DNA of 64,000 nucleotides from contig NZ_CP084265.1 in NCBI RefSeq assembly GCF_022879595.1, positions 806,001-870,000 on the forward strand. Direction: 5' to 3'. A program made the translations under genes and the position numbers. Below, in pieces: positions 45,681 to 54,211 of the stretch. The stretch is from Caballeronia sp. Lep1P3 (lineage in GTDB: Bacteria; Pseudomonadota; Gammaproteobacteria; Burkholderiales; Burkholderiaceae). The notes beneath the pieces are model-generated. The model was not told the DNA's origin. It searched no databases and saw nothing but the letters and a program-made list of their open reading frames with translations. Position 1 is the first letter of the stretch, and the number at the start of each line of letters is the position of its first letter.

Positions 45681-46997
45681 ATGAGAATACTGATCTACGG
45701 GCTCAACTATGCGCCCGAGTTGACGGGAACCGGCAAATACACGGCGGAAATGGCGGAAGCGCTGGCCCATGGCGGCCACGAGGTGCGCGTCGTCTGCGCG
45801 CCGCCGTACTATCCGGAATGGAAAGTGGGCGAGGGCTATGCGAGCTGGCTGCATCGCTTCGAGACGCGCAAGGGCGTGCGTCTGTGGCGCGCGCCGCTGT
45901 GGGTGCCGAAGAAGCCGAGCGGCGCCAAGCGCATGCTCCATCTCGCATCGTTCGCGCTCACGTCGTTGCCCGCACTCGCCATGCATGCGCTATGGCGTCC
46001 GCATATCGTGATGACGATCGCGCCGAGCCTTGCGAACGCGCCGGGCGCGCTCGCGCTTGCCCGTATTACAGGCGCGCGTTCATGGCTGCATATTCAGGAC
46101 TTCGAAGTAGACGCGGCGTTCGATCTCGGGTTGCTCAAGAATGCGCGCGCCGCGCGCACCGCGCTTGCCTTCGAGCGCTGGCTCATGAAGCGCTTCGACG
46201 TGGTGTCGTCGATCTCCGACAAGATGGTCGAGCGCGCGGTGGCGAAGGGCGTTGCGCTCGCGCGTTCGTTCCATCTGCCGAACTGGGTCGATACCACGGC
46301 GATCTATCCGATCGATGGCCCGAGTGCGTTTCGCCGCGAACTCCGTATCGGCGAGCATGCGAAGGTCGTGCTCTATTCGGGCAACATGGGTGCGAAGCAG
46401 GGCCTCGAGATTCTCGCCGATGCCGCTGCCGCGCTCGCGGCCCGCGACGACATCGTCTTCGTGTTCTGCGGCAACGGGGCGACCAAGGCCGCGTTGCAGA
46501 AGCGCTGCGCCAATTTGCGGAATACGCGGTTTCTGTCGTTGCAGCCCATCGAGCGCCTGAACGAGCTATTGAATCTCGCTGACATTCATGTGCTGCCGCA
46601 ACGCGGCGATGTCGCCGATCTCGTGATGCCCTCGAAGCTGACCGGCATGTTCGCGAGCGCGCGCGCCGTCGTCGCGATGGCGCATCCGGGGACCGAGCTG
46701 TATGAAGCGGTCTCGGGACGCGGCGTGGTCATCGAACCGGAAAGCGTCGGGGCGCTGACCGACGCCATCGCGATGCTCGTGCGTCATCCTGACTTGCGCG
46801 CGCGTTATGGCGAGGAAGGGCGGTTGTTCGCGCAAGAACGGCTCTCGCCGCATTCGGTGTTTGCGCGCCTCGAGGAACGTCTCAAGTCGCTCATCGGTGA
46901 CGCAGCCGACACACGGGCAAGCGATGCCGCCGATCTCGCCATCGTGCGCATGGGCGACCATGCACCCATCCTCACGCAGATCGAAAAGGTCGAGTGA
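45681..46997 (+). CDS. wcaI: Family 4 glycosyltransferase, WcaI-like
   Basis: GT-B enzyme of 438 residues. ATG 45681 follows GAGGGA. The N-terminal stretch MRILIYGLNYAPELTGTGKY and PPYYPEWKV are typical of WcaI/WbuB proteins, which add fucose or a related sugar in colanic acid and O-antigens. The C-terminal donor site reads YSGNMGAKQGLEIL and LPSKLTGMFAS-like VMPSKLTGMFA. GDP-fucose made by Gmd/Fcl upstream is a natural donor, so a fucosyltransferase role is likely. Confidence 0.85.
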   Translation: MRILIYGLNYAPELTGTGKYTAEMAEALAHGGHEVRVVCAPPYYPEWKVGEGYASWLHRFETRKGVRLWRAPLWVPKKPSGAKRMLHLASFALTSLPALAMHALWRPHIVMTIAPSLANAPGALALARITGARSWLHIQDFEVDAAFDLGLLKNARAARTALAFERWLMKRFDVVSSISDKMVERAVAKGVALARSFHLPNWVDTTAIYPIDGPSAFRRELRIGEHAKVVLYSGNMGAKQGLEILADAAAALAARDDIVFVFCGNGATKAALQKRCANLRNTRFLSLQPIERLNELLNLADIHVLPQRGDVADLVMPSKLTGMFASARAVVAMAHPGTELYEAVSGRGVVIEPESVGALTDAIAMLVRHPDLRARYGEEGRLFAQERLSPHSVFARLEERLKSLIGDAADTRASDAADLAIVRMGDHAPILTQIEKVE

Positions 46998-47056
46998 GCG
47001 CGTCTTGCCGGCCGCTCGACGCACGCGTCGGCGGCCGCGCATCTTCTACTCGTGCT

Positions 47057-47512
47057 TCAATACGGCGACCTGTAGATGTTGCGTGCACGCGCGGCCTTGG
47101 GCGGCGCCTTGTATCCGCCAGGCGCGGGATACAGCGTTGCCGCAGCGCCTTCCGGCATCAGCATGGCTTTAGCGTCCCCGTTGCGCGGGGCGCGCCGCAA
47201 CTGCGCGCCCGCGCCCGGATTGCCCACATAGCCGTTCTGCTGTGCGAGCAACTTGTCCGTAGGCGAGATGCCCTGCGCCGCTTTCGCGGTGCCATCGACA
47301 GGCGCGCCGTAAGGCACCGCATAGGGATCGGCATAAGCATCGGGGCTGCCGAGCAAATTCGCTTCAGCGGGCGTGATGCCGCCGGGCTGCCGCGTGCCAG
47401 TGGCCGCATCGGAGTAATGGGCCGCATGCGCAGCGGACGATGCGACAAGCGCGCAAGGTCCCAGTGCGGCGATCACAAACGGCATGAGCGCCGCGCGTAG
47501 CTCGTGTTTCAT
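47057..47512 (-). CDS. Small secreted protein encoded against the exopolysaccharide operon
   Basis: Protein of 151 residues with a clear signal peptide (basic start, hydrophobic core FVIAALGPCALVA, cleavage after SSAAHA, about residue 30). The start at 47512 is supported by GGAGAGAGAG just before it. The mature part is rich in Gly, Ala, Pro and Tyr and ends in RNIYRSPY, with no known domain. It is the only minus-strand gene between wcaI and the acetyltransferase gene. It could be a periplasmic or outer-envelope accessory factor, but nothing beyond position supports that. Confidence 0.6.
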   Translation of the reverse strand: MKHELRAALMPFVIAALGPCALVASSAAHAAHYSDAATGTRQPGGITPAEANLLGSPDAYADPYAVPYGAPVDGTAKAAQGISPTDKLLAQQNGYVGNPGAGAQLRRAPRNGDAKAMLMPEGAAATLYPAPGGYKAPPKAARARNIYRSPY

Positions 47513-47815
47513 CTCTCTCTCCAGGCTGATGTCGTGGTGCGTTATACAGCGCATCGTGCCGATGCTTCGGTACGCTACGCATCGCTTGGACGATAGCCGC
47601 GCGGCAACATCGACCGCTTGCGCCAAAAGTCTTGCCGATGCGGCCAACCGTGTCATAGCGCACGTCCCGCTCTTTAGCGCTCACTGATAATCGCTTCACC
47701 GCTTGCCGCCCGCGAGCGCTGCGAAGCCGCGCATGGCGCGCGCTGTCGGCATGGCGGGCAAGAGCCAGGCGAAAGAAAAAAGAATCAGGCGGACAGCGCG
47801 ACGGGGCCACGAATC
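47513..47815. other. Divergent intergenic region of about 300 bp
   Basis: Lies between the divergent secreted-protein gene and the acetyltransferase gene, so it should carry two promoters. No operator or hairpin was noticed. Confidence 0.4.
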
Positions 47816-48445
47816 ATGGACAGAGCGATCGACGAGCGATGCATCGGCGCGGCGAGCGATGGCGGCAGCGAGGGCAGGAAAGCCGCAGGCAGACGCGGCA
47901 AGGTGATCGATCTGTCGCGTGCGGGACGCGGCAACTTCGTCGCGAAACGCGGCCTGATGATGGAACTCGCGTGGTTCTTCGTCGAGGCGTGCTTCATCAA
48001 TAACAAGCTGATACCCGTGTCGTTCGTGCGTGTGGCGCTGCTGCGCGCATTCGGCGCGCGCATCGGCAGGAACTGTCGGATGCCGCATCCGATCCGCGTG
48101 AAGGCGCCGTGGAATCTCGTCGTCGGCGACAACTGTTGGTTCGGCGTCGATGCATGGATCTATAACCAGGCCGACATTCGCATCGGCTCGAACGTGTGCA
48201 TCTCGCAGGGCGCGTTTCTCACTACCGGCTCGCACGACGTGGCAGACAACATGGACCTGAAGGTCGCGCCGATCGTGATCGAGGACGGCGCGTGGATCAC
48301 ATCGAAATGCGTCGTGCAGATGGGCGTCACCATCGGACGCTCGGCGCTCGTCACGCCGATGTCCGTCGTGCATCGCTCGCTCGAAGCAGAAGGTGTGTAC
48401 GGCGGCAATCCGGTGCGCTTCATCAAGAAACGCTTTCCGGCCTGA
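47816..48445 (+). CDS. wcaF: Sugar O-acetyltransferase, WcaF-like hexapeptide-repeat family
   Basis: Acetyl-CoA-dependent transferase of 209 residues. The left-handed beta-helix is seen as repeated I/V-G-x4 units: ARIGRNCRM, VVGDNCWF, IRIGSNVCI, IVIEDGAWI and VTIGRSALV. The active-site His lies in TTGSHD. The C-terminal VYGGNPVRFIKKRF is typical of WcaF and NodL-like enzymes. The first 45 residues are variable, so translation might start further in. It predicts O-acetyl groups on the polymer. Confidence 0.85.
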   Translation: MDRAIDERCIGAASDGGSEGRKAAGRRGKVIDLSRAGRGNFVAKRGLMMELAWFFVEACFINNKLIPVSFVRVALLRAFGARIGRNCRMPHPIRVKAPWNLVVGDNCWFGVDAWIYNQADIRIGSNVCISQGAFLTTGSHDVADNMDLKVAPIVIEDGAWITSKCVVQMGVTIGRSALVTPMSVVHRSLEAEGVYGGNPVRFIKKRFPA

Positions 48446-48549
48446 AGAAAAAATGGAAGTCCAGAGCGCGGCGAAACGGATGCGGGCAGGGGCTCGTGCG
48501 CGTCACCGCGAACACCGCTAAAAAAGCACAAGAAAAGAGGAAACGGGGA

Positions 48550-50271
48550 ATGTTCATTGACAGCCGCAGCGTCGAAGAAGGCGCGGTGATAGAGACCACG
48601 GTATGCATCGTCGGCGCGGGCGTGGCAGGCATCACGCTCGCGCTGGAGCTCGAGAAGCAGGGCATCGGAGCATGCCTGCTGGAAAGTGGCGGATATCGCG
48701 CCGACGACGAAACGCGCGACCTGTATCGCGGTGAAAACGTTGGGGTTCCTTACGAATTCGCCGACGGCTGCCGCAGCCGCTTCCTCGGCGGCAGCAGTAA
48801 TTGCTGGGGCGGCTGGTGCCGTCCGCTCGATCCGTGGGACTTCGAAAAGCGCGATTGGGTGGCCGATAGCGGCTGGCCCTTCGGACTCGACGAACTGCGT
48901 CCGTACTACGCGCGCACGCATGCGCTGCTGCAACTGGGCGAGAACAACTTCGATCCCGCGTACTGGGAATCGGCGATTCATCGGCCGGACGTGCGGCGCC
49001 ATCCGTTTCCGAGCGGCACCGTGCGCGACACCATTTCGCAGTTCAGCCCGCCGGTGCGCTTCGGCAAGGTCTATCGCAAGCAACTGCTCGCGGCGAAGAA
49101 CGTGCGCGTGTTTCTCTTCGCCAACGCGATGAACATCGATACCGACAGTGACGCGCGCTCGGTCACGAAGATCGATGTCGGCACGCTGTCCGGCCGCCGC
49201 TTCGCGATTCGCGCGAAGGTGTTCGTGCTGGCGACGGGCGGCATCGAGAATGCGCGTCTTCTGCTTTCGTCGAACAAGGTGCAGAAGGCGGGCCTCGGCA
49301 ATGCCAACGATCTCGTCGGCCGCTATTTCATGGACCATCCGCGCATCATGTCGGCGAACGTGCGCTTCAAGAAGGAATGGGCGCGCAACAAGCTGTACGA
49401 CATCAAGTATCACTATCAGAACAAGGCGGTGTCCGCGCACGGCACGTTCATCTCGTCGCAGTTCGCGCTGACGCAAAAGACGCTCGAACGAGAGAAGCTG
49501 CTCAACGCGCGCGCGTGGTTCTATTCCGTGTTTCGCGGCGAAAACACCAAGGGCTCGGAAGCGCTCATTCGCGCGAAGCAGGCGCTGCTCAAGAAGGATC
49601 AGCCCGGCTACAGCATGACCGGCGATCTCCTCACGATGATGGCGAATCCCGTCGATACCGCGTGCTTCGGACTCGCGCGTCTGTTGCAGCCGCGCCCGCT
49701 CATCACCGAAGTGAAGATTCAGACCATCGTCGAAGCGGAGCCGAACCGCGACAGCCGCGTGACCTTGGCGCCGCAGAAGGACGCGCTCGGCATGAATCGC
49801 GTGAAGGTGAACTGGCAGGTGACGGAGCTGGTCAAGCGCACGTTCGATCGCACGGTCGCGCATATCGCGGCGGAGTTGCAGCGCGGCGGCGTCGCCGACG
49901 TGACGCTCGACGAGACGCTCGAAGGCAAGCCGTGGCCCGCGCAGCTCGAAGGCACCTGGCATCACATGGGCACGACGCGCATGCACGATTCGGCGAAGCA
50001 AGGCGTAGTGGATCGCGATCTCAAGATGCACGGCATGAGCAACCTGTACGTGGCGGGAAGCTCGGTGTTTCCGACGGTCGGCGCGAACTTCCCGACCATC
50101 ACGATCGCCGCGCTCACGCTGCGGCTCGCGGCCCATCTCGGGCGCGTCATCAAGGGCGACGATGCGACGACGACGCTCGTCGGATCATCCGGCACGCCGC
50201 TTAGAACTCAGACAGCAGCCGAGTTGCCGATGGCGGCATCGGCCTTGCATATGCGGGGGGACCTGGCGTAA
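48550..50271 (+). CDS. GMC-family FAD-dependent oxidoreductase in the exopolysaccharide locus
   Basis: Flavoprotein of 573 residues. The FAD-binding VGAGVAGITLALELE (GxGxxG at 22-27) is near the N-terminus, and LGGSSNCWGG lies near residues 79-90. The GMC C-terminal signature appears as HHMGTTRM (His471-His472) and NLYVAGSSVFPTVGANFPT. GMC enzymes oxidise alcohols, often sugars. Here the likely substrate is a hydroxyl of the polymer repeat unit or its lipid-linked precursor, which is inference. There is no signal peptide, so it acts in the cytoplasm. It follows the acetyltransferase on the same strand and is closed off by a strong terminator. Confidence 0.83.
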   Translation: MFIDSRSVEEGAVIETTVCIVGAGVAGITLALELEKQGIGACLLESGGYRADDETRDLYRGENVGVPYEFADGCRSRFLGGSSNCWGGWCRPLDPWDFEKRDWVADSGWPFGLDELRPYYARTHALLQLGENNFDPAYWESAIHRPDVRRHPFPSGTVRDTISQFSPPVRFGKVYRKQLLAAKNVRVFLFANAMNIDTDSDARSVTKIDVGTLSGRRFAIRAKVFVLATGGIENARLLLSSNKVQKAGLGNANDLVGRYFMDHPRIMSANVRFKKEWARNKLYDIKYHYQNKAVSAHGTFISSQFALTQKTLEREKLLNARAWFYSVFRGENTKGSEALIRAKQALLKKDQPGYSMTGDLLTMMANPVDTACFGLARLLQPRPLITEVKIQTIVEAEPNRDSRVTLAPQKDALGMNRVKVNWQVTELVKRTFDRTVAHIAAELQRGGVADVTLDETLEGKPWPAQLEGTWHHMGTTRMHDSAKQGVVDRDLKMHGMSNLYVAGSSVFPTVGANFPTITIAALTLRLAAHLGRVIKGDDATTTLVGSSGTPLRTQTAAELPMAASALHMRGDLA

Positions 50272-50295
50272 TAGCCTGTGTTCAGGGGAGAGGGG

Positions 50296-50330
50296 ACGCC
50301 GCCGGTCGACGACTGGCGGCGTTTTCTTTT
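50296..50330 (+). terminator. Strong rho-independent terminator after the GMC gene
   Basis: Perfect 8-bp stem ACGCCGCC/GGCGGCGT with an 11-base loop, running into TTTTCTTTTT. It lies 25 bases after the stop codon. Confidence 0.9.
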
Positions 50331-50372
50331 TGGCCCGGATATGCCCGGATGCGTCGGCGGAAGAGGCATGGC

Positions 50373-50378
50373 TATAAT
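50373..50378 (+). promoter_or_regulatory. Consensus -10 box upstream of the small lipoprotein gene
   Basis: TATAAT preceded by GGC and an upstream TG, 33 bases before the GTG start at 50411. No good -35 element was found, so it may act as an extended -10 promoter. Confidence 0.5.
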
Positions 50379-50410
50379 CGCCATCCGTCCTCGTTATTGA
50401 AGAATAGCCC

Positions 50411-50878
50411 GTGAAAAAGCACACTTTCGCCGCGCTTGCATCGCTTGCATCTGTCCTATCCCTTTCACTTGCGGCATGTTCGTCGCCGGAAAAGGAAGCG
50501 CAGCGCGCGCAGGGGTTCACGCGCTCCGAGCAATCGCTCGATGCCGCGCAGCGCAACGCAACGGTGCGCTGCGGCGATGCCGCGCAATGCGATGCAATGT
50601 GGGCGCGCGCGAAGCGCTATATCGAGCTGAATTCCAATCAGCCCGTGATTCGCGCGGATGCGGTGGCGATCGAAACGGATGTGCCGTCGCGTTCGGGCAA
50701 GCCCGTTTATTCGGCGACGCGCGTGGCGAACGGCAATGGCGCGACGATCGCGCTATATGCGCAATGCCGCGGCATGTATGGTCCCGAACGCGCGCGCGGC
50801 TCCGACTACGACGACTGCGCGAGCAAGATTATCTCGGTGCAGAGCCGCTTTGCCGCGTTCCTTCAGTCGAATCAGTAA
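50411..50878 (+). CDS. Small predicted lipoprotein with paired cysteines
   Basis: Protein of 155 residues starting at GTG 50411. The signal is lipoprotein-type with lipobox LAAC, Cys23 being the lipid site. The mature part has four cysteines in two pairs (CGDAAQC and, further on, AQCRGMYG with DDC), which could form disulphides in the periplasm. No family was recognised. It has its own promoter-like TATAAT and is transcribed separately from the GMC gene. It converges with the glycosyltransferase gene 15 bases on. Confidence 0.65.
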   Translation: MKKHTFAALASLASVLSLSLAACSSPEKEAQRAQGFTRSEQSLDAAQRNATVRCGDAAQCDAMWARAKRYIELNSNQPVIRADAVAIETDVPSRSGKPVYSATRVANGNGATIALYAQCRGMYGPERARGSDYDDCASKIISVQSRFAAFLQSNQ

Positions 50879-50893
50879 TCAGTAAGGCTCGCC

Positions 50894-52087
50894 TCATGCG
50901 GCGAGCGCACCGCGCGCGATGCCGCCATCGCGCGTGTTAGCGGTCTCACGCAGCACGCGTGCGAGATCCTTCGACATCGCATCCACATGAAAGCGGCGCA
51001 TGAAGGTGGCGAGCGCCTGCTCGCGCATGGCCAGCGCCGCGCGCTCGTCCATGCGAAGCCATGCGGATAGCGCCTCGATGGTGCCCTCGACGGTATCGTT
51101 CCCGACGATGCCCGCGCCATCCGCTTTCACTTCGCGCCAGATGTTGACCTTGTCGGAGATCAGCACGGGCAGCCTGCACCCCAGCGCTTCGGCGACGGCA
51201 ATGCCGAAGTTCTCTTGATGCGAGGGCAGCGCGAACACATCGCTCGTGCGGAATGCGCCCCACTTGAGATCGCCCGAGAGCATGCCCGTCCATGTGATGC
51301 GGTCCTCGATGCCGAGCTCGCGGCTCAGTGCGCGCAGTTGCGCGGAATACTCGCCGTCGTCGGGGCCGGCCATCACGAGATGGGCGCGTGAATCGATATC
51401 GCGCACCGCTGCAAAGGCCTTCAACAGCAGGTCGCACCCCTTCTTTTCGTGGATGCGGCCGAGAAAGAGAATCGCGCGCTTGCCCCTGAGTTGCGGATAC
51501 ATCGAGAGAAACGCATGGCGCGATGTGGTCGAATCGGCGGGCGGCTGGCGCGTGCCGAATGCCACGACTTCTTCCCTCGCGCGATAGAGCCTGAACGATT
51601 CGCGCGCGAGCACGCGTTCTTCTTCCGTTGTGAAGAGCACGCGCCTTGCATCGCGCAGCACGCGGTATTCGGCCCACGGCCAATAGAGGCACTTCTTCAG
51701 ATGCTTGAGCGGGTAGGTGCGCTTGAACCACGGATCGAGCATGCCGTGCGGAAACACGTAATAGGGCACGCCGCTTTCGCGCAGCGCCTTCCACGCGCCA
51801 TAGCTGTGATACTGCCAGAGACCGTTGACAATGACCGCATCGAAGCGCGCCGCATGTTCGCGCATCCACGGCACGAGCCGCGGACATAGCCCATAGAAAC
51901 CGCGCGACGGTCCGAGCGCATGCAGGCGCAGCGCGAAGCCGGCGAGATAGGGCGCGTCCGGTGCATCGAGCGATACGACTTCTATCTCGTGACCCATCGC
52001 GCGCATGCTGAGGCCGCTTTGCAGCACGCCTTCGATCGGGCCGCCCGCACGCGGATCGATGGTGGAAAGCAGATGCAGAATCTTCAT
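50894..52087 (-). CDS. Family 4 glycosyltransferase
   Basis: GT-B glycosyltransferase of 397 residues. The start at 52087 gives the normal N-terminal strand and glycine loop (KILHLLSTIDPRAGGPIEGV). The donor domain shows AILFLGRIHEKKGCDLLLKAF, then LPSHQENFGIAVAEAL with the E-x7-E element and PVLISDKVN. It lies 89 bases after the polymerase gene and probably shares its transcript. The sugar specificity is not readable. Confidence 0.88.
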   Translation of the reverse strand: MKILHLLSTIDPRAGGPIEGVLQSGLSMRAMGHEIEVVSLDAPDAPYLAGFALRLHALGPSRGFYGLCPRLVPWMREHAARFDAVIVNGLWQYHSYGAWKALRESGVPYYVFPHGMLDPWFKRTYPLKHLKKCLYWPWAEYRVLRDARRVLFTTEEERVLARESFRLYRAREEVVAFGTRQPPADSTTSRHAFLSMYPQLRGKRAILFLGRIHEKKGCDLLLKAFAAVRDIDSRAHLVMAGPDDGEYSAQLRALSRELGIEDRITWTGMLSGDLKWGAFRTSDVFALPSHQENFGIAVAEALGCRLPVLISDKVNIWREVKADGAGIVGNDTVEGTIEALSAWLRMDERAALAMREQALATFMRRFHVDAMSKDLARVLRETANTRDGGIARGALAA

Positions 52088-52176
52088 GACGAAACGTTTC
52101 CCCGGATTCGTTGGCGTGTCGACGCCCGCTGGCTTATGGATGCCGGTTATGCGGACGGCGCTGATGCGGAAGATGC

Positions 52177-53637
52177 TTATGCGGACGGCGCGAATGTGCT
52201 CGCACCTGTCGGCTCGTGCCGGCCCTGTGCGCGATGTTCGAGCGCGATGCCCTGCGCATGCGATGCGAAAGCGGGCATGTATTCGGGCTGCGCCTCGTCG
52301 TCCTCGCCGTGCGAGCGCCATGGCCCGCGCGCGGCCCCGAACGTCGGCCCTTGCGACGCACGCACGCGCATGGCGTGCGCGACGCGCGCGAATGCCGCGA
52401 CGAGCAGCCCGAGCGCCACGCCGAAGACGATGCCCGAGAAGCGATTGCCGAGCGGATTGCCGCCCACCGACGTCGCGGGCAGCGCGGCCACGACGAGCAA
52501 TGCGCGGCCGAGTACCGGCAGATACATCGCGTCGGGCGCGCGGCTTCGCCACGACCGATACGCCATCGAGCCGCGATAGAGCGCCCAGAGCACGGCAACC
52601 GGCAACGCGATGCCGAACAGCAGACCGCCGGCGAAGAACTGGTATATCCAAAAGTTATGCCCCGCCGCCCACTCGTCGATCGCGTAGAAATCCTTCGCGG
52701 TGAACTGGCCCGCGAGATCCGGCAAGTAATCCGGCGAATAGTGATAGTCGTGACCGTAGCCCTTGCCGACGAATAGCGCGAGCGTGTCGGACGTCGTCTG
52801 GTCGTACTGGTCCTTCATTTCGGCAAGACGCGTGATGGTCGTCGGATCGCGGCCGGACTCCGTCTCCTTCGCGAACGACATGCGCTGCGACCAGTGCTCC
52901 GCGACGCTCGGGAAGATCGCAGCGGATGCGGCCACCATGGCGCCGAGCAGCGACGCCACCATCATCGCGCGCAACGCCGCCTTGAAGAGATGCCTCATGG
53001 ACGGAGCCGCGAGCCATGTCGCGAAGGCAAAGAGCACTATCGTGCCGACGAGCAGGCTGCGCGTGACGCTCAGAAGCTCGATCACCACGGTTGCGAGAAA
53101 GAGCAGCGCGGTAAATTTCTTGATTCGCTTCGCAATGACGAACTCGTGCAGCAAGAGCCCTTGCAGGCAGAGAAACGTGCCCGAGACGATCTTGAAGCGC
53201 ACGTTCTCGAGATCGCCGCCGGTCGCCATGCCGTACACGAAGCTGAAGATGAGCGATGCGATCATCGACCAGTACATGGCCCGCTCGATCTGCCGAAGCC
53301 GTTCCGGTTCCCACGGACGGCAGCCGACGAAATAGCCGAGCAGCATGAGAAAGAACGGCAGGATCACGCGCATGTAATTGCCGGAGTCGTTTCCTTGCAG
53401 CATTTGCGTGGCGACGCTGCCGATCATCGTGACGAGAAAGAGCGACGTGACGCATGCGCGCAGGCGTGAGCGGTGTGCGAAGCGAGGCGCGATCAGCAGA
53501 AGCGCGCAGGCCGCGGCCATCGCGGGAAGAGTGAGCAGGATCTGAATGGCCTTGCTGTCCGTTTCAGCGCCTTTGAAATCGAATGCGAGAGGAAGCAGAA
53601 AAAGCCATATCCAGATGGCGGCAAACTTGTTGCGCAT
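52177..53637 (-). CDS. wzy: Wzy-like polysaccharide polymerase / O-antigen ligase-type membrane protein
   Basis: Membrane protein of 486 residues with about ten to twelve helices and one large periplasmic loop (about residues 255-330). That loop holds the arginine- and histidine-containing segments TTITRLAEMKDQYD and GYGHDYHYSPDYLPD, followed by DEWAAGHNFWIYQFFAGG, matching the H-N in O-antigen ligase/Wzy proteins. The start at 53637 puts the first helix at residues 7-22. In a locus with Wzx, Wza and Wzc it should polymerise repeat units. Sequence alone cannot separate Wzy from a ligase. Confidence 0.8.
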   Translation of the reverse strand: MRNKFAAIWIWLFLLPLAFDFKGAETDSKAIQILLTLPAMAAACALLLIAPRFAHRSRLRACVTSLFLVTMIGSVATQMLQGNDSGNYMRVILPFFLMLLGYFVGCRPWEPERLRQIERAMYWSMIASLIFSFVYGMATGGDLENVRFKIVSGTFLCLQGLLLHEFVIAKRIKKFTALLFLATVVIELLSVTRSLLVGTIVLFAFATWLAAPSMRHLFKAALRAMMVASLLGAMVAASAAIFPSVAEHWSQRMSFAKETESGRDPTTITRLAEMKDQYDQTTSDTLALFVGKGYGHDYHYSPDYLPDLAGQFTAKDFYAIDEWAAGHNFWIYQFFAGGLLFGIALPVAVLWALYRGSMAYRSWRSRAPDAMYLPVLGRALLVVAALPATSVGGNPLGNRFSGIVFGVALGLLVAAFARVAHAMRVRASQGPTFGAARGPWRSHGEDDEAQPEYMPAFASHAQGIALEHRAQGRHEPTGASTFAPSA

Positions 53638-54211
53638 GACGTTCTCTTCTCTGAATGGCAAAGCTCGTCGAAGTCGATGCCTCGCGGCGTGATGCCGCTT
53701 CATGCCCGGTGTCGCATGTCGTTCGCGTTCTGATGAAGCCTCTGCGAGTCTTCCGGGCACCCCGTATTTTGTAGGTCGAATATAGCAGCGGCCCAAATCG
53801 CGCATCGGCGCGGCGGCGTTTAGCCACTAGCGTTAGGCGCTAAAGAACGGACGGCCATGTTCGGCGCACCACGCTCGTTGCGAGGCTTTCTCGCGCTCAT
53901 AGCAACGTGGTCGACGTTGCGCGCGGCCCGAGTCCGCTATGCATGATGTTTTGGCGGATTGCAGCGCGTTACTCGGCCGATCATTCGACTGCCGGCAACG
54001 AAGCGAGACGCCGGATATAGACCACACAACATCGCGATGCGCGTGCATCGCGCCGATACGAGGATCCCGCGCAAGCCGGGGGAAGACGATCCAGTCTTTT
54101 CGGCGCGCCACGCATGTCAGGCCCCGATCGATCGATTCGATTCGATCTCATCCGGGGACTTGCGATCATCGCAGTGATGTTCGGTATCGCAAGCGTCAGT
54201 CAGTGAGTCGG
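53638..54211. other. Intergenic about 570 bp upstream of the polymerase gene
   Basis: No supported gene. It lies between two minus-strand genes, so it should carry the promoter of the wzy-glycosyltransferase pair. CGATCGATTCGATTCGATCTC near 54,127 has partial symmetry but was not judged a clear operator. Confidence 0.4.

Noticed and set aside
54120..54160. CGATCGATTCGATTCGATC as an operator upstream of the polymerase gene
   Set aside because: Repeated GATTC/GATC words give partial symmetry only, and its distance from the start is large.
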